A stretch of 40,288 bases of DNA from an uncultured Fidelibacterota bacterium. GTDB lineage: Bacteria; Fidelibacterota; Marinisomatia; Marinisomatales; Marinisomataceae. Under the pieces are notes generated by a model. The model ran no database searches. It was not told where the DNA came from and saw only the letters and a program-made list of their open reading frames with translations. The stretch lies in the NCBI GenBank assembly GCA_902578385.1, contig CACHCR010000009.1:1-40288 (forward strand), written 5' to 3'. The translations under genes were made by a program, and so were the position numbers. Shown in pieces: positions 16,834 through 25,841 of the stretch; position 1 is the first letter of the stretch, and the number at the start of each line of letters is the position of its first letter.

Positions 16834-18147
16834 ATGGATTTATTGAATCATCCAGTTGGAATTATATCGATAATTTTATTTATCATTGCATATGCTTTTG
16901 TAATGACAGAGGAGGTTACGCACCTAAGGAAGTCTAAACCTGTACTTTTTGCTGCAGGAATTATTTGGGCAATGATCGCTTGGGTAGGAGTGCAAACTGG
17001 AGATTCTTATGCTGTTAAAAAAGAATTGATGCATGCTTTCGATGAATTTAATCAGTTAATGCTCTTTCTTTTAGTAGCAATGACATACATAAACTCAATG
17101 ACTGAGAGAAATGTTTTTGAAAAACTTCGTTCCATTCTTTTAAATCAAAACTTTACCTATAAAAAGTTATTTTGGATTACTGGTTTTATTTCTTTTTTCT
17201 TATCTCCTATAGCAGACAATCTAACAACCGCACTCACAATGTGTTCAGTAGTCTTAGCTGTTGGTAAAGGAAATAAAAATTTTACTAGCATCAGTTGTGT
17301 TAATATTGTTGTAGCTGCTAATGCTGGCGGTGCTTTTAGTCCTTTTGGTGATATAACAACATTAATGGTTTGGCAAGCTGGATATGTTGAGTTTTTACAA
17401 TTTTTCAATCTTTTTTTACCATCTTTAGTAAACTTTATTATACCATCATTTATTATGAGTTTCTTTATTGAAGGCACAGAAGATGATGTTGAAAATCCTC
17501 CTGTATTATTAAAACGAGGTGCTATAACAATAAGTTGTTTATTTCTTATTACAATCATGATGGCAATTTCTTTCAAACAATTTCTTAAACTACCCCCAGT
17601 ATTTGGAATGATGTTTGGATTAAGTTTATTGCAATTATATGGATATCATTTAAAGAGAAGCTATTCTGCAAAAAGTGAAATCTCACGAGATGGATCAGAT
17701 CAGCCATTTGGAGTATTTAAGCAAATAGCTCAAGCTGAATGGGATACTTTATTATTTTTCTATGGTGTTATTCTTTGTGTTGCTGGCCTATCTAAGATTG
17801 GTTATTTAGCATTGATTAATACAACATTATATGATGGATTAGGATTCACTTTAGCAAATTCGTTAATGGGAATTATTTCTGCTTTGATTGATAATATACC
17901 TGTCATGTTTTCAGTAATTCAAATGCATGATACAACAACTATGGATTTGAATCAGTGGCTTTTAATCACTCTTACAGCAGGTGTTGGAGGTAGTTTACTT
18001 TCAATCGGTTCTGCTCCTGGAGTAGCTTTAATGGGTCAAGCAAAGGGAGTTTATACATTTTCAAGTCATCTAAGATGGACTGGAGTAATTTTTATTGGAT
18101 ATGTTTTTAGTATCTTAACACATCTATGGCTTTCAGGAATGCTCTAA
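16834..18147 (+). CDS. nhaD: Na+/H+ antiporter, NhaD family
   Basis: Cytoplasmic-membrane antiporter exchanging Na+ for H+. 437 residues with about 11-12 hydrophobic segments. It shows the NhaD hallmarks: TEEVTHLRKSKPVLFAAG near the N-terminus, SPIADNLTTALTMC and NAGGAFSPFGDITTLMVWQAG, whose polar/acidic residues lie within membrane segments, and toward the C-terminus LIDNIPVMFSV and SIGSAPGVALMG. No regulatory cytoplasmic domain is attached. Next to the Na+-NQR genes, it closes a sodium cycle: the redox pump builds a Na+ gradient which NhaD can interconvert with a proton gradient. The next gene starts within its stop codon (TAATG). Confidence 0.94.
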   Translation: MDLLNHPVGIISIILFIIAYAFVMTEEVTHLRKSKPVLFAAGIIWAMIAWVGVQTGDSYAVKKELMHAFDEFNQLMLFLLVAMTYINSMTERNVFEKLRSILLNQNFTYKKLFWITGFISFFLSPIADNLTTALTMCSVVLAVGKGNKNFTSISCVNIVVAANAGGAFSPFGDITTLMVWQAGYVEFLQFFNLFLPSLVNFIIPSFIMSFFIEGTEDDVENPPVLLKRGAITISCLFLITIMMAISFKQFLKLPPVFGMMFGLSLLQLYGYHLKRSYSAKSEISRDGSDQPFGVFKQIAQAEWDTLLFFYGVILCVAGLSKIGYLALINTTLYDGLGFTLANSLMGIISALIDNIPVMFSVIQMHDTTTMDLNQWLLITLTAGVGGSLLSIGSAPGVALMGQAKGVYTFSSHLRWTGVIFIGYVFSILTHLWLSGML

Positions 18148-18689
18148 TGCGTATAACTAAAGTTACAACTAGAAACGGAGACGGCGGTAAAACAAATTTA
18201 GCTAAAGGCGAATCAGTTCTTAAATCAGATATTATAATTCATTGTCTTGGAGAGGTTGATGAATTGAGCAGTGTCATTGGTGTTTGTTTAACTTATTGTA
18301 AAAATTCTGATGTTTCTGATTTTTTGAAAAAAATACAAAATAATTTGTTTGATATTGGTGGTCATATATCGATGAAGTTAGATGATGACAACTCTATTGT
18401 AAATGAGCAAATGATTTCAGATTTAGATGGTCAAATCAATTACTTGAATGAGAATTTAGATCCTTTAAAAGAATTTATTTTGCCAAGCGGAGATCATTTT
18501 TCAGCGAACTTACATATTGCAAGAGCAATTACTAGAAGAGCTGAACGTTCAACGGTAGAATTATATAATAATGCTTTACCTAAAAATCCTGTTGTAATGT
18601 ATTTGAATCGCTTATCTGACTATTTATTTGTTCTTTCAAGATATCATAATAAACAAAATAATATTCCTGAAACTACTTGGCAGAGGTAG
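18147..18689 (+). CDS. pduO: Cob(I)alamin adenosyltransferase, PduO type
   Basis: Attaches the 5'-deoxyadenosyl group of ATP to cob(I)alamin, making adenosylcobalamin. From ATG 18147 the protein is 180 residues and opens with RITKVTTRNGDGGKTNLAKG, the family's ATP-binding T-R-x-G-D-x-G-x-T pattern with one substitution (Asn for Thr). It continues with LGEVDELSSVIG and the C-terminal ARAITRRAERSTVEL, which holds the conserved R-x-x-x-R-R-A-E. An upstream in-frame ATG at 18126 would overlap nhaD by 22 bases and add seven residues before the motif; I prefer the TAATG start. The B12-dependent mutase at 23835 in the same gene run is a likely user of its product. Confidence 0.93.
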   Translation: MRITKVTTRNGDGGKTNLAKGESVLKSDIIIHCLGEVDELSSVIGVCLTYCKNSDVSDFLKKIQNNLFDIGGHISMKLDDDNSIVNEQMISDLDGQINYLNENLDPLKEFILPSGDHFSANLHIARAITRRAERSTVELYNNALPKNPVVMYLNRLSDYLFVLSRYHNKQNNIPETTWQR

Positions 18690-18692
18690 TAA

Positions 18693-19691
18693 ATGGATTT
18701 TCATCAAATTCAATCTATTATCGATAAACACGATAAGATTTTTATTTCATCTCATATTAATCCTGATGGAGATAGTTTAGGTTCTGCTTATGCAATGTAT
18801 AAATATTTAGATTCAATTGGTAAAGATTGTATAATTGTCAATCATTCATCAATTCCAGAAGTTTATAATTTTTTGAATAAGGATAATATTTTTCAGGAGC
18901 TTGACGGTGAAACTGCTTCATTTATTAAAAAAGCAGATTTAGGATTGATATTGGACATTGGAGATTTTTATAGATTAGGAGATATAGCATATTTAGTTGA
19001 AGAAAATGATATTGAAACTTTAAGCATTGATCATCATGCAAAATCTGATAATGATTTATTTAAAAATGAATATATTGATGTTAATGCATCGTCCGTTGGC
19101 GAAATTTTATATTCTTTTTTTAAAGATATTAACCATAAGATTTCTGAAGAAATAATGCTTGGAATATATGTAGCTGTTCTAACAGATACTGGTTCATTTA
19201 GACATAGTAATACAACAGATCTCTGTCATCAAGTTGCTGTTGATGCTATTCAAATGGGATTAGATATATCTAAATTATATCAAAATATTTATGAAAATTC
19301 TTCAGTGAGTAGAATGAAGCTTTTAGGTAATGTTATTCAAAAATTAAATTATGATTGTGATGGTGAGCTAGTTTGGTTTTCTTTGAATCATGATATGATT
19401 AAAGAGGTTAATGGTACAAAGCAAGATTTTGATGGGTTTACTGATTTCTTTAGAGGGATTAAGGGAGTTGAAGTTTCATTGATGCTTTATGATCTGGGAG
19501 GTAAGGTCAGATTAAGCTTTAGATCAAAAGGAAAATACAAGGTCAGTGAAATTGCTAAGAAAATGGGCGGAGGTGGACATCCATTCGCAGCTGCAGCCCT
19601 GGTTGAGGGTGAATTCTCAGATGTCAAATCAACAGTCTTAAATTTAATGTCAACACATATAAGTAAATATAATGAAGATAATCTTAGCTAA
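18693..19691 (+). CDS. nrnA: DHH/DHHA1 phosphoesterase, NrnA-like (nano-RNase/pAp phosphatase)
   Basis: Cytoplasmic Mn-dependent phosphoesterase of the NrnA group, expected to degrade very short RNA oligomers and/or dephosphorylate pAp. 332 residues. The DHH domain shows ISSHINPDGDSLGSAYAM (metal-binding D-x-D), LGLILDIGD and the name-giving LSIDHHAKS. The C-terminal DHHA1 domain ends with MGGGGHPFAAAAL, the GGGH substrate loop. Length is normal. It starts three bases after pduO and overlaps ispH by 20 bases. Substrate preference between oligoribonucleotides and pAp cannot be read from sequence. Confidence 0.92.
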   Translation: MDFHQIQSIIDKHDKIFISSHINPDGDSLGSAYAMYKYLDSIGKDCIIVNHSSIPEVYNFLNKDNIFQELDGETASFIKKADLGLILDIGDFYRLGDIAYLVEENDIETLSIDHHAKSDNDLFKNEYIDVNASSVGEILYSFFKDINHKISEEIMLGIYVAVLTDTGSFRHSNTTDLCHQVAVDAIQMGLDISKLYQNIYENSSVSRMKLLGNVIQKLNYDCDGELVWFSLNHDMIKEVNGTKQDFDGFTDFFRGIKGVEVSLMLYDLGGKVRLSFRSKGKYKVSEIAKKMGGGGHPFAAAALVEGEFSDVKSTVLNLMSTHISKYNEDNLS

Positions 19692-20538
19692 AGACGCAGG
19701 ATATTGTTTTGGAGTAAGAGATGCTGTAAATAGCGCTTATGAAATGAGTAAAAAATATGGTGAAGTCTATATGTTGGGAGATATTGTTCATAATGAAAGC
19801 GTAGTAAGCGATTTAGAAAAAGAAGGTGTTAAAGTTGTTGAGAAGCTTGATCAAATTCCGAAAAATAAACCTGTTCTTTTCAGAGCCCATGGTACTGCCA
19901 AAGAGGTTTGGAAAAAAGCTGAAGATAAAAAAATGAATATTATTGATGCCACATGTCCACTAGTTCATGAAATACATCATGAAGTAAAAGCTTTACATAA
20001 AGAGGGAAGAAAAATTATTATAATTGGTGATCACGGTCATGATGAAGTAATTGGTATAGCTAGTCAAATACCAGATCCTATAATTGTAGCTACAGTTGAA
20101 GAAGCTGAAGAATTAAGAAAAACAAAGAAAGCTGGAATCGTTACTCAATCAACACAAACAATTGAGAATGTTCAAGATATTATAAATATTTTAATGACAA
20201 AAGTATTTGATTTAAGATTTGTAAATACAATTTGTTTCCCAACTAAGAGAAATCAAGAACAAATTAAAGAGTTATCAGAAGTAACTGACCTAATGATTAT
20301 TATTGGATCATTTACAAGTGCTAATTCTAAACGTCTAGCTGAATTAAGTTCAGAAAGGAATGAAAATACATTTCAGGTGACTTGCGCTTCAGAAATTGAT
20401 TCATCTTGGTTCAAAGATGATGTAAATTCTGTAGGAATATCTGCCGGAGCTTCAACTCCAGACTGGATAATCGAATCAGTAATTAAAAAAGTCAAAGAAA
20501 TAACAAATACACAGGAAAAGGAAATAATTCATGAGTAA
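19672..20538 (+). CDS. ispH: 4-hydroxy-3-methylbut-2-enyl diphosphate reductase
   Basis: Last step of the MEP isoprenoid pathway: reduces HMBPP to IPP and DMAPP with a [4Fe-4S] cluster. The three cluster cysteines are present: Cys12 ([11 protein letters not shown]), Cys95 (DATCPLVHE) and Cys188 ([11 protein letters not shown]). The substrate histidines in VHNESVV and [10 protein letters not shown] and the [10 protein letters not shown] block are also seen. 288 residues, normal length. The first step of the same pathway, dxs, lies three genes downstream with pdxS and pdxT in between. It overlaps nrnA by 20 bases and pdxS by 8, so this is a tightly coupled operon. Confidence 0.97.
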   Translation: MKIILAKDAGYCFGVRDAVNSAYEMSKKYGEVYMLGDIVHNESVVSDLEKEGVKVVEKLDQIPKNKPVLFRAHGTAKEVWKKAEDKKMNIIDATCPLVHEIHHEVKALHKEGRKIIIIGDHGHDEVIGIASQIPDPIIVATVEEAEELRKTKKAGIVTQSTQTIENVQDIINILMTKVFDLRFVNTICFPTKRNQEQIKELSEVTDLMIIIGSFTSANSKRLAELSSERNENTFQVTCASEIDSSWFKDDVNSVGISAGASTPDWIIESVIKKVKEITNTQEKEIIHE

Positions 20539-21406
20539 AGAAGAGTCTTTTAAGGTTAAAGTCGGTTTAGCAGAGATGCTAAAAGGTGGGGTAATTATGG
20601 ATGTTACTAATTTAGAGCAAGCTAAAATTGCAGAAGATGCAGGAGCAGTTTCCGTCATGGCTTTAGAGAGAATTCCGTCGGATATAAGAAAAGATGGTGG
20701 AGTTGCAAGAATGAGCAACCCTCACATGATTAAAGAAATTCAAGATAATGTTTCAATACCAGTTATGGCAAAATGTAGAATTGGTCATTTTGCTGAAGCA
20801 CAAATTTTAGAAGCTTTAGAAGTTGACTTTATTGATGAAAGTGAAGTGCTTACAACGGCTGATGAACATGCTCATGTAGATAAACATCCTTTTAAGGTTC
20901 CATTTGTATGTGGAGCAAGAAATTTAGGTGAAGCTTTAAGAAGAATACATGAAGGCGCTGCATTAATTAGAACCAAAGGAGAAGCTGGTAGTGGAAATAT
21001 TGTTGAAGCTGTAAGACATATGAAAATGATTACTTCTCAAATTATTGAATTACAAAATGCTGATTTATCAAAAAAAGCAGAAGAATTTAGGGTTCCTTTA
21101 GATTTAGTTGAAAAGGTTGCAAAAAATCAAAAACTAACAGTACCCAATTTTGCTGCTGGAGGAATTGCTACTCCTGCAGATGCTTCTTTAATGATGCAGC
21201 TCGGTGCCGAAACAGTTTTTGTTGGTTCTGGTATTTTTAAAAGTGAAGATCCATCTGAAAGAGCCCATGCAATTGTTAAGGCCGTTACGCATTTCAAGAG
21301 CGCAAAAGATGTTTTAACTGCTTCGTATGATTTAAAAGATGCTATGAAGGGAATTTTAATGTCTGAGATCCCTGAAGATGAAAAATTTTCAAATAGAGGT
21401 GACTAA
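20531..21406 (+). CDS. pdxS: Pyridoxal 5'-phosphate synthase, PdxS subunit
   Basis: Synthase subunit of the DXP-independent vitamin B6 pathway. It joins ribose-5-phosphate, glyceraldehyde-3-phosphate and ammonia into PLP, and ammonia comes from PdxT. The 291-residue (beta/alpha)8 protein is nearly invariant across life. Catalytic residues are in place: Asp24 ([11 protein letters not shown]), Lys81 ([15 protein letters not shown]) and Lys149 ([11 protein letters not shown]). The phosphate-binding loops [11 protein letters not shown] and [13 protein letters not shown] are also intact. ATG 20531 overlaps ispH by eight bases. pdxT follows after two bases. Confidence 0.98.
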   Translation: MSKEESFKVKVGLAEMLKGGVIMDVTNLEQAKIAEDAGAVSVMALERIPSDIRKDGGVARMSNPHMIKEIQDNVSIPVMAKCRIGHFAEAQILEALEVDFIDESEVLTTADEHAHVDKHPFKVPFVCGARNLGEALRRIHEGAALIRTKGEAGSGNIVEAVRHMKMITSQIIELQNADLSKKAEEFRVPLDLVEKVAKNQKLTVPNFAAGGIATPADASLMMQLGAETVFVGSGIFKSEDPSERAHAIVKAVTHFKSAKDVLTASYDLKDAMKGILMSEIPEDEKFSNRGD

Positions 21407-21408
21407 TT

Positions 21409-21984
21409 GTGGTTGGTGTCCTTGCACTTCAAGGAAATTTTGATTCTCATATTAGAATTCTAAAAAAAATCAACTTAAAACATAAGTTAGTTAAAACAAG
21501 CGATGATTTAAGTTCTGTTGATGGTCTTATTATTCCAGGAGGAGAATCTACAACAATAACTAATCTTTTGCGAAGAAATCAAAGTTTGATTGATGGCATT
21601 AATCAGCTTTCAAAAAATAAGCCTATATTAGGTTCGTGTGCTGGACTAATTTTAATGTCAAAAGAATCAAAAGATTCAAGAGTACATAACTTTGGCTTTT
21701 TAGATGTTACAACAAGCAGAAATGCTTATGGAAGACAAGTACATTCTTTTGAAGCTAAAATAAATGTTAAGAATAATACAATGAATTATGATATTAATGT
21801 CTTATTCATTAGAGCTCCAAAAGTAGATAAAATAAACAACGATGTTGAAGTTTTAGCAACTTTTCAAGAAGAAGTAGTTGCCGTCAGACAAGGGAAACAT
21901 GTAGGAATTTCTTGTCATCCTGAATTATTGGATGAAACTTTAATACATGAAATTTGCTTCAAAGGAAAAAATGAAATATCTTGA
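21409..21984 (+). CDS. pdxT: Pyridoxal 5'-phosphate synthase glutaminase subunit PdxT
   Basis: Class I glutaminase feeding ammonia to PdxS. The start codon is GTG, two bases after the pdxS stop, giving VGVLALQGNFDSH, the standard N-terminus. The triad is complete: Cys77 in ILGSCAGLILM, His170 and Glu172 in SCHPELLDE. The GGESTT substrate loop (residues 44-49) is present. 191 residues, usual size. The 3' end overlaps the preferred start of dxs by 14 bases. Confidence 0.97.
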   Translation: MVGVLALQGNFDSHIRILKKINLKHKLVKTSDDLSSVDGLIIPGGESTTITNLLRRNQSLIDGINQLSKNKPILGSCAGLILMSKESKDSRVHNFGFLDVTTSRNAYGRQVHSFEAKINVKNNTMNYDINVLFIRAPKVDKINNDVEVLATFQEEVVAVRQGKHVGISCHPELLDETLIHEICFKGKNEIS

Positions 21985-23842
21985 AAAGATTAATTCCCCT
22001 AAAGATTTAAAAAGTATTCCAAAAGAGGAATTAGGAGAAGTATGTAAAGAACTTCGAACTTACATCACTGATACTATTAATCAAATTGGAGGACATTTAG
22101 CACCAACTCTTGGTGCAGTTGAAATAACTACTGCTGTTCATTATGTATTTGATGCTCCAAGAGATAAAATAGTATGGGATACTGGCCATCAGGCATATGC
22201 TCATAAAGTATTAACCGGTAGATATAATAAATTTCCAACTATTAGAAGGTATAAAGGGTTAAGTGGTTTTTTAAAGCGATCTGAAAGTGAATATGATGTC
22301 TTTGGTGCTGGTCATGCATCAACAGCAATTTCAGCTGGCTTAGGAATGGCTGTAAGTAGAAATTTAGAGAATGATGATTTTAAAGTCGTAAGTATTATTG
22401 GAGATGGAGCCTTATCTGGTGGCCTTGCATTTGAAGCTCTTAATAATGCTGGAAATATAAGAAAACAAATGCTTGTTATTGTAAATGATAATGACATGTC
22501 TATTAGTCCGAATGTAGGGGCATTTAGAAACTATCTTGTCAAAATAGCGACTAACAAGCAATATAATAAATTGAGAAGATGGATTTATAGAACTATAAAG
22601 AAACTTCCAAAGAGTTTGAAATTTATAGAATCTATTTTAAGAAAAGCTGAATCTAGTGCTAAAAATTTCTTTTTACCAACAACGGTTTTTGAAGATTTAG
22701 GTTTTAGATATTTCGGACCAGTTGATGGTCATAATATCGAAGAAATGGTAGAGATTTTAGAAAATATAAAAGATTATGATAGTCCTGTTGTGTTGCATGC
22801 AATTACAAAAAAAGGAAAAGGGCTTGATTACGCTGAGGATGATCCAATCAAATATCATGGAGTTAAAGAGAAGAAAAAAGATAGTGCTGTTACTAAAGTT
22901 GAAGCTCCAATATATCAGAATGTATTTGGAGAAGTATTATGCAATTTAGCAGAAGAAAATAAAAATATAGTTGCAATAACTGCTGCAATGAGAGAAGGAA
23001 CAGGTTTGGTTGAGTACTCTACAAGATTTCCTGAAAGATTTTATGATGTTGGTATCGCTGAAGGTCATGCAGTAACTTTTAGTGGTGGGTTATCAACTGA
23101 AGGTAAAATTCCTGTTGTTGCAATTTATTCAACCTTTCTTCAAAGAGCCTTTGATCATATTATACATGACATTTCTTTACAAGATTTACCTGTCATTTTT
23201 TGTATGGATCGTTCTGGTTTAGTTGGTGAGGATGGTGCAACCCATCATGGTGTTCTAGATATTTCATATTTAAGATGTATACAAAATATTATTATTTCAG
23301 CTCCGAAAGATGGAAATGAATTAAGAGATTTACTTTATACCGCAACTTTAAATACAGCTACACCATTTACTATAAGATACCCTAAAGAACAGTCAGTGAA
23401 ATTTGAAGAAAAGTCTCCCAAAAAAATTGAAATAGGTTCATGGGAGATATTAACTGAAGGAAGTGATATTCTTATTTTAGCAGTTGGATCAATGGTTAGT
23501 AAAAGTTTAGAAATACATAATATGCTAATGGAGAAGGGTATTTCTTCAGAGGTGGTTAATTGTAGATTTATTAAACCCATGGATGAAAATTATTTAAAAG
23601 AATCTTTAGAAAAATATGAATTCGTTATTACGATTGAAGAAGGGGTAACACATGGAGGTTTTGGCGAAGGAGTAGTTAACTGGTCAAAGAAAAATAATAT
23701 TGGAAATTCTATATTAACATTAGGCGTTCCCAATAGATTCGTAGATCATGGACCAAGAAATATTTTATTAGAAGAAATTGGGTTAGATTCAATGACTTTG
23801 TTCGAAAAGATTTATAATTTTTCAAGGAAATCAAATGAGTAA
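21971..23842 (+). CDS. dxs: 1-deoxy-D-xylulose-5-phosphate synthase
   Basis: Thiamine-diphosphate enzyme condensing pyruvate and glyceraldehyde-3-phosphate to DXP, the first step of the MEP pathway. From ATG 21971 (behind AAAGGA) it is 623 residues; an in-frame ATG at 21947 would add eight. Visible landmarks are VWDTGHQAYAHKVLTGR and GAGHASTAISAGLGMA. The ThDP/Mg motif runs from GDGALSGG to NDNDMSISPNVGA. LGFRYFGPVDGHN follows, and the pyrimidine-domain block is SGLVGEDGATHHG. The C-terminal transketolase domain ends normally. In this organism B6 is made by PdxST, so DXP is needed for isoprenoids and probably thiamine, not for PLP. Confidence 0.97.
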   Translation: MKYLEKINSPKDLKSIPKEELGEVCKELRTYITDTINQIGGHLAPTLGAVEITTAVHYVFDAPRDKIVWDTGHQAYAHKVLTGRYNKFPTIRRYKGLSGFLKRSESEYDVFGAGHASTAISAGLGMAVSRNLENDDFKVVSIIGDGALSGGLAFEALNNAGNIRKQMLVIVNDNDMSISPNVGAFRNYLVKIATNKQYNKLRRWIYRTIKKLPKSLKFIESILRKAESSAKNFFLPTTVFEDLGFRYFGPVDGHNIEEMVEILENIKDYDSPVVLHAITKKGKGLDYAEDDPIKYHGVKEKKKDSAVTKVEAPIYQNVFGEVLCNLAEENKNIVAITAAMREGTGLVEYSTRFPERFYDVGIAEGHAVTFSGGLSTEGKIPVVAIYSTFLQRAFDHIIHDISLQDLPVIFCMDRSGLVGEDGATHHGVLDISYLRCIQNIIISAPKDGNELRDLLYTATLNTATPFTIRYPKEQSVKFEEKSPKKIEIGSWEILTEGSDILILAVGSMVSKSLEIHNMLMEKGISSEVVNCRFIKPMDENYLKESLEKYEFVITIEEGVTHGGFGEGVVNWSKKNNIGNSILTLGVPNRFVDHGPRNILLEEIGLDSMTLFEKIYNFSRKSNE

Positions 23843-25430
23843 AAACGCAGAAAGAAAAGGTAGTTTTAAAAGCATTAGTGGCGATGATTTAAAGGACTTT
23901 TATTCATCACCAAACAATGAAAAAAACTATAACATTGATCCAGGAAGTTTTCCATACACTAGAGGTATTCATAAGAATATGTATAGAGGAAAATTATGGA
24001 CAATGAGACAGTTTTCAGGATTTAGTACACCTGAAAAAACTAATGAAAGATATAAATATTTACTTAAAAATGGTCAAACAGGCTTATCTGTGGCTTATGA
24101 TATGCCAACTTTAATGGGATATGATCCAGACCACGAGCTATCATCAGGTGAAGTTGGTGTTTGTGGTGTAAATGTAGCTTCCTTACAGGATATGAAAATT
24201 CTTTTTGATGGAATAGATCTTGAAAAAATTTCAGTGTCACAGACAATAAACGGACCTGCAATTATTCTTTTTGCATTTTATGTAGCACTTGCTAAGAAAA
24301 ATGGAATTGATATCAGTAAATTGCGAGGAACTTTACAGAATGATGCTTTAAAAGAATATATGGCTCAGAAAGAGTGGATTTTTCCTCCTGAACCATCAGT
24401 AAAGCTTGTTGTAGATATTATTGAATATTGCTCTGAAAATATGCCTTTATATAATCCTGTATCAGTTAGTGGATATCATATTAGAGAAGCTGGATCTACT
24501 GCTGCACAAGAGCTTGCTTTTACACTCAATAATGGATTTGCATATATTGAAGAGTGTTTAGAAAGAGGATTAAAAATAGATAATTTTGCTCATAGATTAT
24601 CTTTCTTTTTTAATGCTCACATGGACTTTTTTGAAGAAATTGCTAAGTATAGAGCTGCTAGAAGAATTTGGGCAAATAGATTAAAAAATCGATATGGTGC
24701 AAAGAATGAAAGTTCTCTAAAACTTAAATTTCATACTCAAACTGCAGGATGTTCTTTAACTGCTCAACAACCAGAAAATAATATTGTTCGAACTGCTTTT
24801 GAAGCAATGTCTGCTGTTTTGGGTGGAACAAATTCCTTACATACTAATTCATTAGACGAAACATTAGCATTGCCTTCAGAAAAAGCTGCAAAAATAGCCC
24901 TAAGAACACAGCAAATTCTAGCTTTTGAAACTGGTGTACCAAATGTAGCTGATCCTCTTGGTGGATCATGGTATATAGAAGAATTAACTGATAAACTTGA
25001 AAAACAAGCTATGAAGTACTTTGAAGAAATTCAAGAGATGGGTGGAACGGTACAAGCTATTGAAGATGGATATTTTCAAAAAAAGATTGCTGAATCAGCA
25101 TCTATTTATCAAGAATCAATTGATTCTAAAGACAGAATTATTGTTGGAGTTAACGATTTTGTGGAAGAAGATGAAGAATTAGATATTGAAATATTAAAAA
25201 TTTCGAAAGACGCTCAAAATACGCAAGAAAATAAGATTAAAAATCTCAGAAAAGATCGTAATGATGAAATTCTTAATAAAAAAATGAAAAAATTAAGCGA
25301 TGCGTGCAAAAAAGATTTAAATTTAGTTCCTTTTCTGATAGAAGTAGCCGAAGCAGGAGGGACTGTTGGCGAAATTGTTGAAATAATGAAAAAAGTTTAT
25401 GGTGAGTGGGAAGAATCTTTCGGAATTTAA
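23835..25430 (+). CDS. icmA: Adenosylcobalamin-dependent acyl-CoA mutase large subunit, isobutyryl-CoA mutase-like
   Basis: 531-residue catalytic subunit of the methylmalonyl-CoA mutase superfamily, with a TIM barrel and linker but no C-terminal B12-binding domain; that domain must be a separate small subunit outside this window. Family blocks include LSVAYDMPTLMGYDPDH, SGYHIREAGSTAAQELAFT, HTQTAGCSLTAQQPENN, GGTNSLHTNSLDETLALP and VADPLGGSWYIE. Two specificity positions differ from methylmalonyl-CoA mutase. The Tyr89 equivalent is Phe60 (TMRQFSGF) and the Arg207 equivalent is Gln178 (EYMAQKEWIFPP). This Phe/Gln pair is what I know from isobutyryl-CoA mutase, and the arginine that binds the methylmalonyl carboxylate is gone. 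Probable reaction: isobutyryl-CoA to n-butyryl-CoA, but related branched acyl-CoAs are possible. It overlaps dxs by eight bases, with AAGGA as SD. Confidence 0.8.
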   Translation: MSKNAERKGSFKSISGDDLKDFYSSPNNEKNYNIDPGSFPYTRGIHKNMYRGKLWTMRQFSGFSTPEKTNERYKYLLKNGQTGLSVAYDMPTLMGYDPDHELSSGEVGVCGVNVASLQDMKILFDGIDLEKISVSQTINGPAIILFAFYVALAKKNGIDISKLRGTLQNDALKEYMAQKEWIFPPEPSVKLVVDIIEYCSENMPLYNPVSVSGYHIREAGSTAAQELAFTLNNGFAYIEECLERGLKIDNFAHRLSFFFNAHMDFFEEIAKYRAARRIWANRLKNRYGAKNESSLKLKFHTQTAGCSLTAQQPENNIVRTAFEAMSAVLGGTNSLHTNSLDETLALPSEKAAKIALRTQQILAFETGVPNVADPLGGSWYIEELTDKLEKQAMKYFEEIQEMGGTVQAIEDGYFQKKIAESASIYQESIDSKDRIIVGVNDFVEEDEELDIEILKISKDAQNTQENKIKNLRKDRNDEILNKKMKKLSDACKKDLNLVPFLIEVAEAGGTVGEIVEIMKKVYGEWEESFGI

Positions 25431-25433
25431 AGT

Positions 25434-25841
25434 ATGAATAAAGTAACTACATCGATACTAATTGTCTTTTTGTTAATTATAGGTTGGATATTTTATTTAA
25501 CTAATATTAAACAAGATAGTTCTTTAACTGTTAGATATTATTCAATTTCTGAATTGGCTAGCGAGCTTAACGATATTCAGAAAGTAAAAGTTGGTGGTTA
25601 TATTAAGCCAAATTCTATTGAAGTTTCAGAAAATGATCAATTGGAAGTTTCTTTTTTTGTTTATCAAAATGATGATAGCGTTAAAGTTTATTATTATGGA
25701 ATAAGACCAGATCTATTTAAAGATGATGCTGAAGTAGTAGTTTCTGGTTCATATAATAATAACTTAATTTCTGCTACTGAGCTACAAACAAAATGCGCTT
25801 CAAGATATGAAGGCGATCTAAAAAACATTGAGAAAATATAA
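25434..25841 (+). CDS. ccmE: Haem chaperone CcmE, cysteine (CxxxY) type
   Basis: Membrane-anchored periplasmic haem carrier of cytochrome c maturation System I. 135 residues: an N-terminal helix (SILIVFLLIIGWIFYL, residues 7-22) and then an OB-like beta-barrel (VKVGGYIKPNSIEV, VKVYYYGIRPDLFKDDAEVVVSGSY). Classical CcmE binds haem through His in a HDENY motif. Here the same place reads TKCASRYEG, with Cys121 and Tyr125, i.e. CxxxY. This variant is known from archaea and some bacteria such as Desulfovibrio, in systems reported to lack CcmH. None of ccmG, ccmH or ccmI is near. The gene is first in the ccm run and shares one base with ccmF. Confidence 0.92.
   Translation: MNKVTTSILIVFLLIIGWIFYLTNIKQDSSLTVRYYSISELASELNDIQKVKVGGYIKPNSIEVSENDQLEVSFFVYQNDDSVKVYYYGIRPDLFKDDAEVVVSGSYNNNLISATELQTKCASRYEGDLKNIEKI

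Noticed and set aside
17157-17576. A 139-codon reverse-strand ORF within nhaD
   Set aside because: Shadow of conserved membrane segments of nhaD (SPIADN and FGDITT blocks).
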